From Actinomadura terrae (GTDB lineage Bacteria; Actinomycetota; Actinomycetes; Streptosporangiales; Streptosporangiaceae), in NCBI RefSeq assembly GCF_022751215.1, contig NZ_JAICDG010000002.1, forward strand, positions 2,046,001 to 2,110,000: DNA of 64,000 bases, given 5' to 3'. The notes under the pieces were generated by a model. The model saw only the letters and a program-made list of their open reading frames with translations. It was not told the DNA's origin and searched no databases. Shown here in pieces: positions 33,510-42,395 of this stretch. The position numbers and the translations under genes are program-made. Numbering within the stretch: position 1 is the stretch's first letter; every line of letters starts with the position of its first letter.

Positions 33510-33698
33510 TCAGTCCTCGCCGCGGCGGGCCGGGCGGCAGGTGATCTCGACCGCGCCCACGATGGTGATCGCGACCGACAGCGTGAGATCCGCGGCCAGC
33601 GGGACAACGATGATCAACAACAGGGCGATGAGGATGACGCCTTGCAAGCCGGGTGCGGGGACACACGCCCCGTCGTCGCGAGATGAGGGGACAGACAT
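33510..33698 (-). CDS. Small hydrophobic membrane protein
   Basis: 62 residues with one long hydrophobic region (LQGVILIALLLIIVVPLAAD, followed by a second short run to VGAVEI), and a basic tail. I recognise no family. ATG 33698 has GAGAGG about 9 nt upstream. It lies 80 bp before the membrane-anchored double-HTH regulator on the same strand and could be its partner, which is speculation. Confidence 0.5.
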   Translation of the reverse strand: MSVPSSRDDGACVPAPGLQGVILIALLLIIVVPLAADLTLSVAITIVGAVEITCRPARRGED

Positions 33699-34292
33699 CG
33701 AACGGGCCTCTCGGGTGGGGCACCGGGCGGGGCTGAGATCGCGGTGGCGACCCTTCTCGGTGCCGGGCTCGGGTGGACTGGTGAAGCGAGACCCCTTCGG
33801 ATATGCGGAGGACGATTGCCGTCGTCCCAGCGCGAAGGGGAACCCACACCCAATGGTTCCCAGCCCCAGGCGGAGTCGGGAAGGGCCTTTGCCATGAGCT
33901 GTTGTTTCGAATCTCGTCCCTCCGGAGCGATGAACAACACCGCGATAAATGATCAGTTTGTTTCCATCCCGGCCGCGTACTCGAGGTTCGTTGAACCATC
34001 GGTGCAGGCAGGGGCGTTGTTCGCGGTGGCGTGGTGTCCTCGTCCCGGTGACGTCCCTTGCCGGACAGCGGTCGAATCGGCGTTACTGAACATGCATTCG
34101 CCCGGCGCCTGTCCGAACCAGGTGATCTGCGGCGTGAGCAGCGGATTCCTCTCGTGGCTCGGGTGGCATCCGCCTTATTGGGGTCTCCTGTTGCCGCAGG
34201 AGGCCCCACGGTATTTCGGTTGGGATCTGGAACGGTGAGGTAACTGTCCGTTTCCAGCGCCCTGACCTGCTGCGGCCCGGGGAGGGGTGGCT
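33699..34292. other. Intergenic region, no gene recognised
   Basis: 594 bp. Plus-strand frames here (for example 33744-34238) lack family resemblance, mix codon positions without GC3 bias and have no ribosome-binding sites. The base composition is less GC-rich than the neighbours from about 33940 to 34240, which may mark old decayed sequence. Confidence 0.4.
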
Positions 34293-35324
34293 TCAGGAGT
34301 TCGCTTGGTCTGCGGCGGTGCGCTGTTGGAGGGCTCCGGCGAGGGCCGAGGCGACGAGGGCGACGGCGCGGTCGTTGTCGTGGGCCAGTTGGCGCAGGGC
34401 TTCCTGCGCGATGGTCCCCGGGAGCTCGACCAGTGCCTGGACGAGGCGGATGCGCGTCGCGGAGTCCGCGGTGGGCGCGGAGAGCTCGTCGACGAGTGCG
34501 GTCATGATCTTGTCCGCATGCTCGGGGTCCTGGGACAGCGTGCCGAGGACCTCCGCCGCGGTGACGTCCTCGATGCCTTCGACGACCATGCTGAGGAGCG
34601 TGGGAACGGCCGCGGTCGCGCCGTGCCTGCCCAAGGCCAGAGCGGCGTGCCTGCGCACTGTCATGTCCGGGTCCGCGAGGGCGTCCGCGAGCACTGCGGT
34701 GGCACCGGCGACGTCGAGTATCTCGGCGATCGCCTGCACCGCGCGCCGCCGGACGTCGACGTCCTGCGAGCGCAGCCCGGCCTCCAGCGCCGCCAGCCCT
34801 TCGCCGCCCGACCGCGCGAGCGCCCAGCGCAGGGCGCCCGCGACGTGCGGATCGGATTCGGCCAGGACCGCCTCGGCCAGCAGCTCGGCGGGAACCGACA
34901 CGTCCTCCGAGGGGGCCAGGACGGCCTGCTGCCTGCGCGCGGCGCTGGGGGAGTCGAGCTCCCGCATGAGTTCGACGATGCGCAGCACGTCCTGCCAGTC
35001 GGTGGGCGCCGACGCGTCGATCGCGCGGAGCCGCGCGAGCAGCTCCCGCTCGCGCGCCAGGCGGTCCTGCGTCCACCGGATGAGGTCGCCGACCAGGGCG
35101 GACGGCGTGAAGTCCGGGTCCGCCAGCGCCCGCCCGATCTGCTTGAGCGAGAGCCCGAGGGAGCGCAGGCTCTCCACCTGGAAGATCCTGCGGACGTCCT
35201 CGTCGGAGTACTCGCGGTAGCCGCCGCTGGTGCGCCCCGTCGGCCGCACCAGCCCCAGCGCGTCGTAGTGCCGGAGCATGCGGGTGCTCACCCCGGAGCG
35301 GCGGGCCACATCACCGATCAGCAA
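34293..35324 (-). CDS. MerR-family regulator with C-terminal HEAT-like repeats
   Basis: 343 residues. The MerR winged helix is complete at the N-terminus: LIGDVARRSGVSTRMLRHYD, then TSGGYREYSDEDVRRIFQVE. After a coiled dimerisation region (about 75-135) come HEAT-like repeats, e.g. DVDVRRRAVQAIAEIL and DMTVRRHAALALGRHG. TTG 35324 has GGGAGG at 7 nt and overlaps the preceding HEAT-protein stop by 7 bp, so the two are coupled. HEAT repeats suggest protein-protein sensing rather than metal binding; no Cys ligands are seen. Confidence 0.9.
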   Translation of the reverse strand: MLIGDVARRSGVSTRMLRHYDALGLVRPTGRTSGGYREYSDEDVRRIFQVESLRSLGLSLKQIGRALADPDFTPSALVGDLIRWTQDRLARERELLARLRAIDASAPTDWQDVLRIVELMRELDSPSAARRQQAVLAPSEDVSVPAELLAEAVLAESDPHVAGALRWALARSGGEGLAALEAGLRSQDVDVRRRAVQAIAEILDVAGATAVLADALADPDMTVRRHAALALGRHGATAAVPTLLSMVVEGIEDVTAAEVLGTLSQDPEHADKIMTALVDELSAPTADSATRIRLVQALVELPGTIAQEALRQLAHDNDRAVALVASALAGALQQRTAADQANS

Positions 35325-36070
35325 TCCGCGGCCTCCCGAGCCCCCGTGGCCTCGACGGCCTCCGTAGCCGCGGCGCCTCCCGACCCGTCCGCGGCGGTCG
35401 CCGGATTCGCGCCGACGATGGCCACGCGCCTGGCCTCTTCGACGGCCGCGTCGAAACCGGTCTCCGGGTTCTGCCGGAGCAGCTCCGTGGCAAGGGCGTG
35501 CGCGGCCACCGCCGGGTCGGGGTCGTTCGCGGCCTTCTCCAGGGCGGGCTTGATCACCTCGCCGAGGTCGAGGAGGGCGCGGCTCAGGCTCAGCCGCACG
35601 TCGCGGTCACCGCGGCCGAGCTGGAGGACGAGCTCGTCGACCAGGTTCTCCTTCTTCTCCTCGGGCACGAAGGCGACCGCGACGCGCCATGCGGTCCGTG
35701 CGACCTCGTCGTCGGCGTCGCGCAGCATGCCGCGGGTGAGCCAGTCCCACGCGCTCCTGTCGCCGATCTTGGAGAGCGTGTGCAGCGCCTGGCTGCGAGC
35801 CTGGGGACGCTCGGAGCCGAGCTCCTGGCGGATGCGGGGCAGGGTGATCTCCGGTGCGAGACGGGTCAGCGCCCAGGACAGCATGTCGCGCACGAAGAAG
35901 TCCGGCTCGACCGCGCACCGCTCAACGAGCGTCTCCAGGAACACCGGGTCCGGGTTCGAGCCGACCGCCAGGGCCGCTCGAAGCCGGACCGAGGAGTCCT
36001 CGGCGCGCAGGGCGTTGGCCACGCGGGTGTGCTGCGGGGTCGTTCCGTCGGTCGTGTTGATCTGGACCAC
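35318..36070 (-). CDS. HEAT-repeat protein, partner of the MerR regulator
   Basis: 250 residues, mostly HEAT-like helical hairpins: SVRLRAALAVGSNPDPVFLE, RPQARSQALHTLSKIG, DADDEVARTAWRVAVAF, DRDVRLSLSRALLDLG. The last 40 are Ala-rich and probably disordered. It shows the same repeat type as the MerR protein encoded just downstream, so the two may interact. GTG 36070 is preceded closely by GGGAG, an unusually short spacing. A MerR-type dyad sits 18 bp upstream. Confidence 0.8.
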   Translation of the reverse strand: MVQINTTDGTTPQHTRVANALRAEDSSVRLRAALAVGSNPDPVFLETLVERCAVEPDFFVRDMLSWALTRLAPEITLPRIRQELGSERPQARSQALHTLSKIGDRSAWDWLTRGMLRDADDEVARTAWRVAVAFVPEEKKENLVDELVLQLGRGDRDVRLSLSRALLDLGEVIKPALEKAANDPDPAVAAHALATELLRQNPETGFDAAVEEARRVAIVGANPATAADGSGGAAATEAVEATGAREAADC

Positions 36071-36087
36071 CTCCCGCCCCCAGTGGA

Positions 36088-36110
36088 GACCTTGTCACCG
36101 TGTAAAGGTC
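36088..36110. promoter_or_regulatory. MerR-type operator between long-spaced promoter elements
   Basis: GACCTT (36088-36093) and AAGGTC (36105-36110) are a perfect dyad around an 11-bp spacer. On the minus strand TTGACC at its upstream edge is a -35-like box. This is the form of MerR-family promoters, so the HEAT-MerR operon is probably autoregulated. Confidence 0.65.
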
Positions 36111-36231
36111 AAGCCCAGGACCAGTGAATCGGTACATCCACTGGTCGACAAAGAACCCTTACCCGCAGACTCGTGCAGGCCCTGGTGTTCAGGGCGGAGC
36201 CTGGAGGCGCGGGCGTCCGCGAAGCCGAACA

Positions 36232-36268
36232 CCCGCTGAACGGCCGGGGGGTCTGGCCGTTCAGCGGG
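36232..36268. terminator. Strong hairpin after the serine hydrolase gene
   Basis: CCCGCTGAACGGCC (36232-36245) and GGCCGTTCAGCGGG (36255-36268) are perfect 14-bp arms with a 9-nt loop, 47 bp downstream of the hydrolase stop on its strand. Confidence 0.65.
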
Positions 36269-36314
36269 CGGTGAAGGGGACCGGGTTGATCCGTTCAGCG
36301 ATCCGGTCGGGCTC

Positions 36315-37382
36315 TCACGGGCACAATGCGGCGTTGAGCGCGGTGCCCATTGTGGAGACGAGTCCCTGGATGGCTTGTGGCCCGTTGAGCGTCGCCGAGG
36401 CGGCGAACCAGCGGCGCCCGTCCTTGGAGGCGGCGGTCAGCGTGAAGTATCCGGGGACGCCGCCCGCGTGGCCGTAGAAGGTGCCGCACTTCAGCGGAAT
36501 GTTCTCCACTCCGGCGCCGTAGCTGCCGCCGGGTGTCGGGGTGCGCATTTCGTTGATCTGCGCGGGGGCCAGTATCCGGGGCAGGCCGCGCTGGAAGGCC
36601 GCCAGATCGCGGGTGTCGGAGACGATCCGCCCGGCCGCGTCCATGATCGAGGGGTTCAGGGCGGTGACGTCGACGTACCGGCCGCCGTCCAGGACGTAGC
36701 CCCGGTTGTGCCTTCCCCTCAGGACGGTCTCGGTGCCCGGCACATAGGTGTGGGTCAGGTTCAGGGGCCGCAGGACGCGTTGCTCGACCGCCGTCGCGTA
36801 GCGCATCCCCGTGACCTTCTCGATGATCATGCCGAGCAGCACGTAGTTGGTCTGCGCGTAGTGGAAGGTGCCGAGCGGCTCGCGCGGCCGGCCCTTGATC
36901 GCGGACAGGAGCGCGCGCGGCGTCCAGGTGCGGAACGGGTCCTTCAGCGCCCCGCTGTCCTCGAACGCCGACTCGTCGGGATACTCCGGCAGCCCCGAGG
37001 TGTGCCGCAGCAGATGCCGCACGGTGATCCCCGACGCGCCGTCCGGGACGGCCCCCGGCAACAGCCGTTCCACGTCATCGGCCAGCGAGAGCCGGCCCTC
37101 TCCCACCAGCTGGAGGACCACCGTGGCCGTGAAGGTCTTGGTGACGCTGCCGATGCGGAACACCCCCTGCACAGCCGGGGCGTGCTCACCCGCCCTGCGG
37201 GCCCCGTACCGGAACTCGTAGGACCTGCCGTCCACGCCCCACCGGGCGATGACCGAAGGCGCCTTCGCCTCGGTCACCACCTTGGTAAGCGCGTCGTTTG
37301 CCGGGGGCGTCTGCGCCACAGCCGTCGCGGGCACGGCGGCGACCATCACGACGGCCAGCGCCATGGCTCTCATCACTGTCAT
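36315..37382 (-). CDS. Secreted serine hydrolase (class C beta-lactamase/D,D-peptidase fold)
   Basis: 355 residues with a signal peptide (MTVMRAMALAVVMVAAVPAT, AVAQ). Motif 1 is SVTK (Ser79, Lys82), motif 2 is YAQTN and motif 3 is GHAGG near the C-terminus, the set of the S12 family of D-Ala-D-Ala carboxypeptidases and esterases. VRHLLRHTSGLPEYP is a further family mark. Start ATG 37382 has GGAGAGG 9 nt upstream. Resistance activity cannot be told from sequence; most such actinomycete proteins are peptidases or esterases. Confidence 0.9.
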   Translation of the reverse strand: MTVMRAMALAVVMVAAVPATAVAQTPPANDALTKVVTEAKAPSVIARWGVDGRSYEFRYGARRAGEHAPAVQGVFRIGSVTKTFTATVVLQLVGEGRLSLADDVERLLPGAVPDGASGITVRHLLRHTSGLPEYPDESAFEDSGALKDPFRTWTPRALLSAIKGRPREPLGTFHYAQTNYVLLGMIIEKVTGMRYATAVEQRVLRPLNLTHTYVPGTETVLRGRHNRGYVLDGGRYVDVTALNPSIMDAAGRIVSDTRDLAAFQRGLPRILAPAQINEMRTPTPGGSYGAGVENIPLKCGTFYGHAGGVPGYFTLTAASKDGRRWFAASATLNGPQAIQGLVSTMGTALNAALCP

Positions 37383-37696
37383 GCGGGCCAGCCTCTCCAA
37401 CGATCACCCCCGCCCGGCATCAGGGAAGACCCCCCAGATCCCCCCTACGCCGCCAGGAGGAGGCGAACCGCCCATACGGCCGATTGCGCTGGTCGCCGTC
37501 CAACGACCAGACTTTCGCTCCAGGACCGTGATCGGCGCGGAACTCCCGGAGGACGCCGGCATCGAGGTCGCCTTGAGCTGGTCGAGCACAGCGTTCAGGT
37601 GCACTGCCGCCCTACGTGTCGCCCCGCTGAAGGTCGCGAGGCGACATGGGACATCCCGAACGTCGGCATCACCCGGCGGAGCGGTTCGGCTCCGGC

Positions 37697-38707
37697 TCAG
37701 TGTTGGGACTGGATCAGGCCGTAGAGCCTGCGGATCTCCTGGTCGTCGGCGATCAGTGGCAGCGTGTCGAAGGTCAGCGTCCAGTCGGTCAGCCGGCCGT
37801 CGCGATAACCGAACCGTTCGATGATGCCGAAGGACGTGGTGCGGCCCTGGCTGTTCACCGTCCCGTACCACTCCTGGTAGGTGGCTGCTGGGGTGCGCAC
37901 CCTCTGGCCGGGGTCGAGCTTGGCGTTGGGGTCGGTGCCGAAGGTGCCGAACAGAAGTTGCAGGTAGGCGAGCTTGGCGGCTCGGGTGTGCAACTGGCGG
38001 TCGTTGAGTCCGGTGCCCGACAGCGCGGCGTTCCCCATGGAGTCCACCAGGGCGGCGGCGTCCCGCCGGTTCCATGCCGCCGCCCGGCCGGGGATGTCGT
38101 CGGGACGCGCGGTCCTCTTGGCGGGAGGCGCCGTGCCGCCGCGCTGGTCGGTCACATCGCCGAACAGGTCCTTCAGGTTGCCGTCGAACGGTTTGAACCA
38201 GCGGAACCGGTCGTAGTAGCGCCGCCCCTGCACGACGTCGCCCTTCTTGTTCAGGACGACCCGGTAGATCGCCGGATACTCGACCGTCGTCTTGTTGAGC
38301 ACGGCCTGGTTGTGCGCGCCGTACATGACGACATTGCGGTCGGCTGCGACACGGGTGGGCCCGAAGTTGAGCGAGGGGACGAGCCGCAACGAGGTGCGGA
38401 CCGAGTTCTCGATGTTCGTCCGCCCCTGGACGGGAACGGTGGCGGCCTCCCACAGGGTCGCGTTCTGGTCCCACATCTCCCCGTAGACGGCGACCCGCTT
38501 GTCCAGGTCCCTCTCATCAGGCGCGTCCGGGGTGGTGTAGGTCGGCATCGCCCCGAACCGTGTCTGCCGGTCGATGAACTTCTGGGCAGCGGGTGTGACC
38601 CTCCCCTCGATCACCGGCGGGACATCCGCCTGTGCCGGAACGGCAAGCACCACCGGGACGGCGGCCACGGCCGCGGCCACGAAAACCCCTACTGAACGCC
38701 TGGTCAC
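37697..38707 (-). CDS. Secreted protein with two SnoaL/NTF2-like regions
   Basis: 336 residues. A signal peptide (VGVFVAAAVAAVPVVLAVPAQA) precedes two regions with NTF2-like features: YGEMWDQNATLWEAATVPVQ and YYDRFRWFKPFDGNLKDLFG in the first, AAAWNRRDAAALVDSMGNAA and FGYRDGRLTDWTLTFDTLPL in the second. I know no function for it. GTG 38707 follows GAGGAG at 5 nt, which decides it over the longer frame to 39436. A GATTACC inverted repeat is about 75 bp upstream. Confidence 0.7.
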   Translation of the reverse strand: MTRRSVGVFVAAAVAAVPVVLAVPAQADVPPVIEGRVTPAAQKFIDRQTRFGAMPTYTTPDAPDERDLDKRVAVYGEMWDQNATLWEAATVPVQGRTNIENSVRTSLRLVPSLNFGPTRVAADRNVVMYGAHNQAVLNKTTVEYPAIYRVVLNKKGDVVQGRRYYDRFRWFKPFDGNLKDLFGDVTDQRGGTAPPAKRTARPDDIPGRAAAWNRRDAAALVDSMGNAALSGTGLNDRQLHTRAAKLAYLQLLFGTFGTDPNAKLDPGQRVRTPAATYQEWYGTVNSQGRTTSFGIIERFGYRDGRLTDWTLTFDTLPLIADDQEIRRLYGLIQSQH

Positions 38708-38779
38708 TGACACTCCTCGCGGATGAGAACGGGCATGCGAACAATGATCATCAGCCTGCCGAACGGTCATCTGAAGATC

Positions 38780-38798
38780 GATTACCTGAGGGGTAATC
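38780..38798. promoter_or_regulatory. 7-bp perfect inverted repeat upstream of the secreted protein gene
   Basis: GATTACC (38780-38786) and GGTAATC (38792-38798) flank TGAGG. It lies in a locally AT-rich spot of an otherwise gene-free 296-bp region (38708-39003) and may be an operator. Confidence 0.4.
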
Positions 38799-39003
38799 CA
38801 GCACGCCGCGTCCACGGGCAAGGACCAACGGTCTACGGCGACCTCCTCCGCCCAGTTCAGGCGGCCCGCGCCAAAGGCAGGTGGCCGCTCGCCCGGCTGC
38901 TGGTCGGAGGTGTCCGGGCTATCTGCCTGAGCGCGGTTTGCCGACTCTCGTGAGTCCCGCGACGGGCGTCTGGGATATGTCCGGACGAGGTCGTCGCGGC
39001 GGC

Positions 39004-40221
39004 TCAGGTGAGTTCGGCCGCGCGGTCGAGGAGGGCTTGGCGTTGTGGTTCGTGGTGGGTGTGGGACGCGGCCTGGCGGAACAGGTCGGCGGCGCGGGTG
39101 TGGTCGCCGGCCCGCTCGGTGAGTTCGGCTTGTGCGGCGACGGCCAGCGGGTGATCTTCCAGCCTGCCGTCGGCTCTGGCCTCGGTCAGCAGGCGCAAAC
39201 CGGCGTTGGGGCCGTGTGCGTAGCCGTGGGCGACGGCCCGGTTGAGCGCGACGATCGGGGACGGCTGGATGCGAGCCAGGACGTCGTACCAGCGCGCTAT
39301 CGCGATCCAGTCGAGGGTGTCGGGGCTGGTAGCGGTGGCGTGGCAGGCCGCGATCCGCGCCTGGACGCCGTAGGGCTCGTCGGCCCGCGATTGCGGGAGC
39401 GCTCGCAGGCCCTCGTCGATCAGGGCGTGGTCCCATCGGCTGCGGTCTTGTCGATCCAGGCGGATGGGTTTGCCGTCGGTGTCGCGGCGCGCGGCGCGTC
39501 GTGAGTGCTGGAGCAGGAGTAGTGCGAGGAGGCCGGAGACTGCGGGTTGGTCGGGGAGCAGGGTTGCCAGGAGCCGGGTGAGGCGGATCGCCTCCTGGGC
39601 GAAGGCGGGTTCGCCGTCGGCGTCATAACCCCGCGTGAACAGCAGATACAGCACGCCCAGGACGCCGGGGAGCCGTTCGGTGAGCGCGTCGCCGTCGGGG
39701 ACCTGGAACGGGATGCCCGCATCGGCGATCTTCCGGCGGGCGCGGGTCAGCCGCCGGGTCATCGCCGACTCGGTGACCAGGAAGGCGCGGGCGATGTCGG
39801 CGGTGGGGACCCCGCAGACCGTCCGCAGCGTCAACGCGACCCGTGCTTCCAGGGCCAGGGCCGGGTGGCAGCAGGTGAAGACGAGACGCAGCCGGTCGTC
39901 GGGCAGGTTCTCCTCGGCCACCGGGAGGGCCGCTTCGGTGGGGCGCAGGGCGGCCAGTTCCTGGAGTTTGCGGCGTTCGACGGAGGCGCGTCGGAGGAGG
40001 TCGGTGGCGCGGTTGCGGGCCACCGTCATGAGCCAGCCGCCGGGGTTGGCGGGGACGCCGTCGCGGGGCCATCGTTCCAGCGCCAGGGCGAGTGCCTCCT
40101 GCGCGCAGTCCTCGGCCAGTGTCCAGTCGCCGGTGATGCGGATCAGGGTGGCGACGATCCGTTCGTGCGCGCCGGCCGCGGCGGCCTCCACGGACGCCGC
40201 GGCCGACTGCGGTTCACTCAT
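39004..40221 (-). CDS. ECF42-type RNA polymerase sigma factor
   Basis: 405 residues. Sigma region 2 (ERIVATLIRITGDWTLAEDC, WLMTVARNRATDLLRR) and region 4 (LTLRTVCGVPTADIARAFLV, SAMTRRLTRARRKI) are followed by a long TPR-like extension (GYDADGEPAFAQEAIRLTRL, IVALNRAVAHGYAHGPNAGL). The extension and the coupled DGPF gene are the marks of group ECF42, which lacks an anti-sigma factor and needs its C-terminal domain. ATG 40221 overlaps the stop of the DGPF gene by 8 bp. Confidence 0.93.
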   Translation of the reverse strand: MSEPQSAAASVEAAAAGAHERIVATLIRITGDWTLAEDCAQEALALALERWPRDGVPANPGGWLMTVARNRATDLLRRASVERRKLQELAALRPTEAALPVAEENLPDDRLRLVFTCCHPALALEARVALTLRTVCGVPTADIARAFLVTESAMTRRLTRARRKIADAGIPFQVPDGDALTERLPGVLGVLYLLFTRGYDADGEPAFAQEAIRLTRLLATLLPDQPAVSGLLALLLLQHSRRAARRDTDGKPIRLDRQDRSRWDHALIDEGLRALPQSRADEPYGVQARIAACHATATSPDTLDWIAIARWYDVLARIQPSPIVALNRAVAHGYAHGPNAGLRLLTEARADGRLEDHPLAVAAQAELTERAGDHTRAADLFRQAASHTHHEPQRQALLDRAAELT

Positions 40222-40555
40222 CCGTCGTGTGGTCCGGGTCGCGGAAGGGACGCAGTTCCAGCTGGCCGAGCCGGGCCATGGGGTGGGCCCGGGCGATCTC
40301 GATCGCCTCGTCCAGGTGCGCGCACTCCAGCACGTCGAAGCCCACGATCACCTCTTTGGTCTCGGTGAACGGGCCGTCCGACAGCAGCAGCTCGCCCTTG
40401 CGGACGCGGACGGTCGTCGCCGACTCCGGGGCCGCCAGGGCGCTGCCCAGCACGCGCTGGCCACGGCTGTCGACGTCGGCCACCCATTGTTCGATGTTGT
40501 CGGAGCGGTCCTCGTCCGGCTCGCTGTCACTGCACACCAGCATCATGAACTTCAT
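40214..40555 (-). CDS. YciI-like DGPF-domain protein
   Basis: 113 residues of the YCII/DGPF family: MKFMMLVCSDSEPDED, GELLLSDGPFTETKEVIVGF and ALEIA-like helix AIEIARAHPMARLGQLELRP. The eponymous DGPF is intact. Members are small dimeric proteins of uncertain function, strongly linked to ECF42 sigma genes. ATG 40555 has AGGAG at 5 nt; ATG 40558 and GTG 40561 are too close to it. It is the first gene of the two-gene operon. Confidence 0.92.
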   Translation of the reverse strand: MKFMMLVCSDSEPDEDRSDNIEQWVADVDSRGQRVLGSALAAPESATTVRVRKGELLLSDGPFTETKEVIVGFDVLECAHLDEAIEIARAHPMARLGQLELRPFRDPDHTTDE

Positions 40556-40721
40556 CATCACTCCTGTCGGCCTGGTTCGTCTTCTGTCTAGATGACGAAC
40601 GAGGACCGCCGATCCGGACACCTCGTGCACAGAGATTGCCCGTCCGGACGACCTGGTCAAGGACCAGCGCCCCGGGGCCCTCCGGGTGTTCGGGACCGTG
40701 GCGTCGCCGCCGAGCTGACGG

Positions 40722-42014
40722 TCATCGGCCTGGGTTGAGGCTGGTGAACCAGCGGACCGCCAGCGCCGTTCCGGACAGGTTGGAACCGAGGTGCCGCGAA
40801 CCACCATAGGTCTGGTCCCCGACGTCGATCACCGGCGCCTCCACGCCTCGCGCTTTGAACGCGGCCGCGCAGTGGGCGGTGTTGGCGTTCGCCGCCTGCT
40901 CGTCCTTGCTGATCTCGTAGAGCCGGACGGGGACGCGGGGCGTCCACGCCGTGCAGACCTCCCCGTCCACCCGCAGTGCCTGCGCGAACGTTCCGGACGG
41001 GTGGCGCAGCACGTCGAAGCCGCGTGGGGTGAGCAGTTCGCCGAGGGTGTCGGGGAGTCCTGCCAGCATGACCTCGCCGGGGGTGGTGCTGTCGAAGTAC
41101 CTCTCGACGCGCCCCGCGTAGGGCTGCTGGAAGAGCTCCGCGGGCATCCGGTAGATCCCGCCGTGGATGCGGTTCCAGGAGGTGAGCAGATAGGAGGCGT
41201 ACGCGACGGACATCTTGGGGTGCAGCCTCCCCTTCAGCAGCGCGGGCAACTCGGCGCCCCGGAAGTCGTAGCCGCCACTGATCGGCGCCACCGCCTGCAA
41301 GCGCAACCGCGGCTCGGCTCCGTCCTGCAACGCCCTCGCCAACCCCAGGGCCGATGAGGCGCCCTGCGAGAAGCCGGTGACCAAGATCCGGCCGTCCAGC
41401 GTGCGGCCCTTGCGCGGCACGAACTCGCGGGCCGCGCGCAGCATGTCCAGGGACGCCGACGTCTCCGACGGCACGTCCTTCCACGGGTGCACGCCGGGGC
41501 CCCGGCCCAGGCCCAGGTAGTCGGGCGCCACGGTGGCGAACCCGGCGGAACCGTAGGTGATGGCGGCTCCGGGCCCCCACACGTCTGGGGTCGTGGAAGG
41601 GGCGTCGGGCTTGTAGCTCATCGTGCCGTGGGTGTAGGAGACGGTGCGGAGCATGCGCTTCCCGTTGCGGGGAAGGACCAGCAGGCCGCTGGCGGTGGTC
41701 GCCCGCCGGTGCGTGTCCACCGTCCGGTAGACCAGCCGGTAGGTGTCCACCCCGTACCGGGCCGACGTGGCGTCGAAGTGATCGCTCGCCAGCCAGGCCC
41801 GCACCTTCCCGGCCGACATGGTGCCCAGATGCTCGGCGGACACCAACTTCCCCCTGGCCGCATGAGCGCCGTACGGGTGCTCACGCGACGCGGCGGGTGC
41901 GGCCGTCGCCCTGCCGTCCGCGAGGGCGGGCACGGTCGCCGCGGCGACCATCGCGGCACCGGCTGCGGCTGCCAGCAGTCCGGCCGTCAGATGGGGGGTG
42001 GTGGGGCGGGCCAT
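40722..42014 (-). CDS. Secreted alpha/beta-hydrolase, lipase-like
   Basis: 430 residues with a signal peptide (LTAGLLAAAAGAAMVAAATV, PALA). The nucleophile elbow is TGFSQGASSALG, preceded by APDYLGLG and a YTHG oxyanion-type strand. The fold and order match secretory lipases (LIP-like) and related peptidases of actinomycetes. ATG 42014 has AAGAGAGG upstream; 30 upstream in-frame residues are non-homologous. Cys residues near the C-terminus (EVCTAW, AHCAAAF) could form a disulfide. It is monocistronic. Confidence 0.85.
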   Translation of the reverse strand: MARPTTPHLTAGLLAAAAGAAMVAAATVPALADGRATAAPAASREHPYGAHAARGKLVSAEHLGTMSAGKVRAWLASDHFDATSARYGVDTYRLVYRTVDTHRRATTASGLLVLPRNGKRMLRTVSYTHGTMSYKPDAPSTTPDVWGPGAAITYGSAGFATVAPDYLGLGRGPGVHPWKDVPSETSASLDMLRAAREFVPRKGRTLDGRILVTGFSQGASSALGLARALQDGAEPRLRLQAVAPISGGYDFRGAELPALLKGRLHPKMSVAYASYLLTSWNRIHGGIYRMPAELFQQPYAGRVERYFDSTTPGEVMLAGLPDTLGELLTPRGFDVLRHPSGTFAQALRVDGEVCTAWTPRVPVRLYEISKDEQAANANTAHCAAAFKARGVEAPVIDVGDQTYGGSRHLGSNLSGTALAVRWFTSLNPGR

Positions 42015-42395
42015 AGAAGACCTCTCTTCCTGCCTGGATCGGTTGCCACCTACCTTCGACCCCGCCGTACCGAGCCCACATCGCACCGGACGGGGATCCC
42101 CCATCCGCTACCTCAGCGGGCGCCGCACTACCCCACCGCCCCCATAAGGGGGACTTCTCCTATGAACCTGCGCCCCCTGGCCAGGCGGGGGAGGACGCGG
42201 CCCACCCGGCACCGTCGCGTGCTCGGGTGGTAGGCGCGGCCATCACAAGCATCTCGAGATCGATCGATCTGGAGTGGCGATCGCCGGGTCGGCCGCGCTA
42301 TGGCGGCGTCGCGGATCTGCTGCCACAGGTCAACCGTGGAGGCGGCGATCATGAGATCGTGGCATGTCCCCGGTAAACGATCATGGAGGTTCCCG

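Noticed and set aside
33744..34238. A 164-codon plus-strand frame between the small membrane protein and the MerR gene
   Set aside because: No ribosome-binding site, no codon bias and no domain resemblance.
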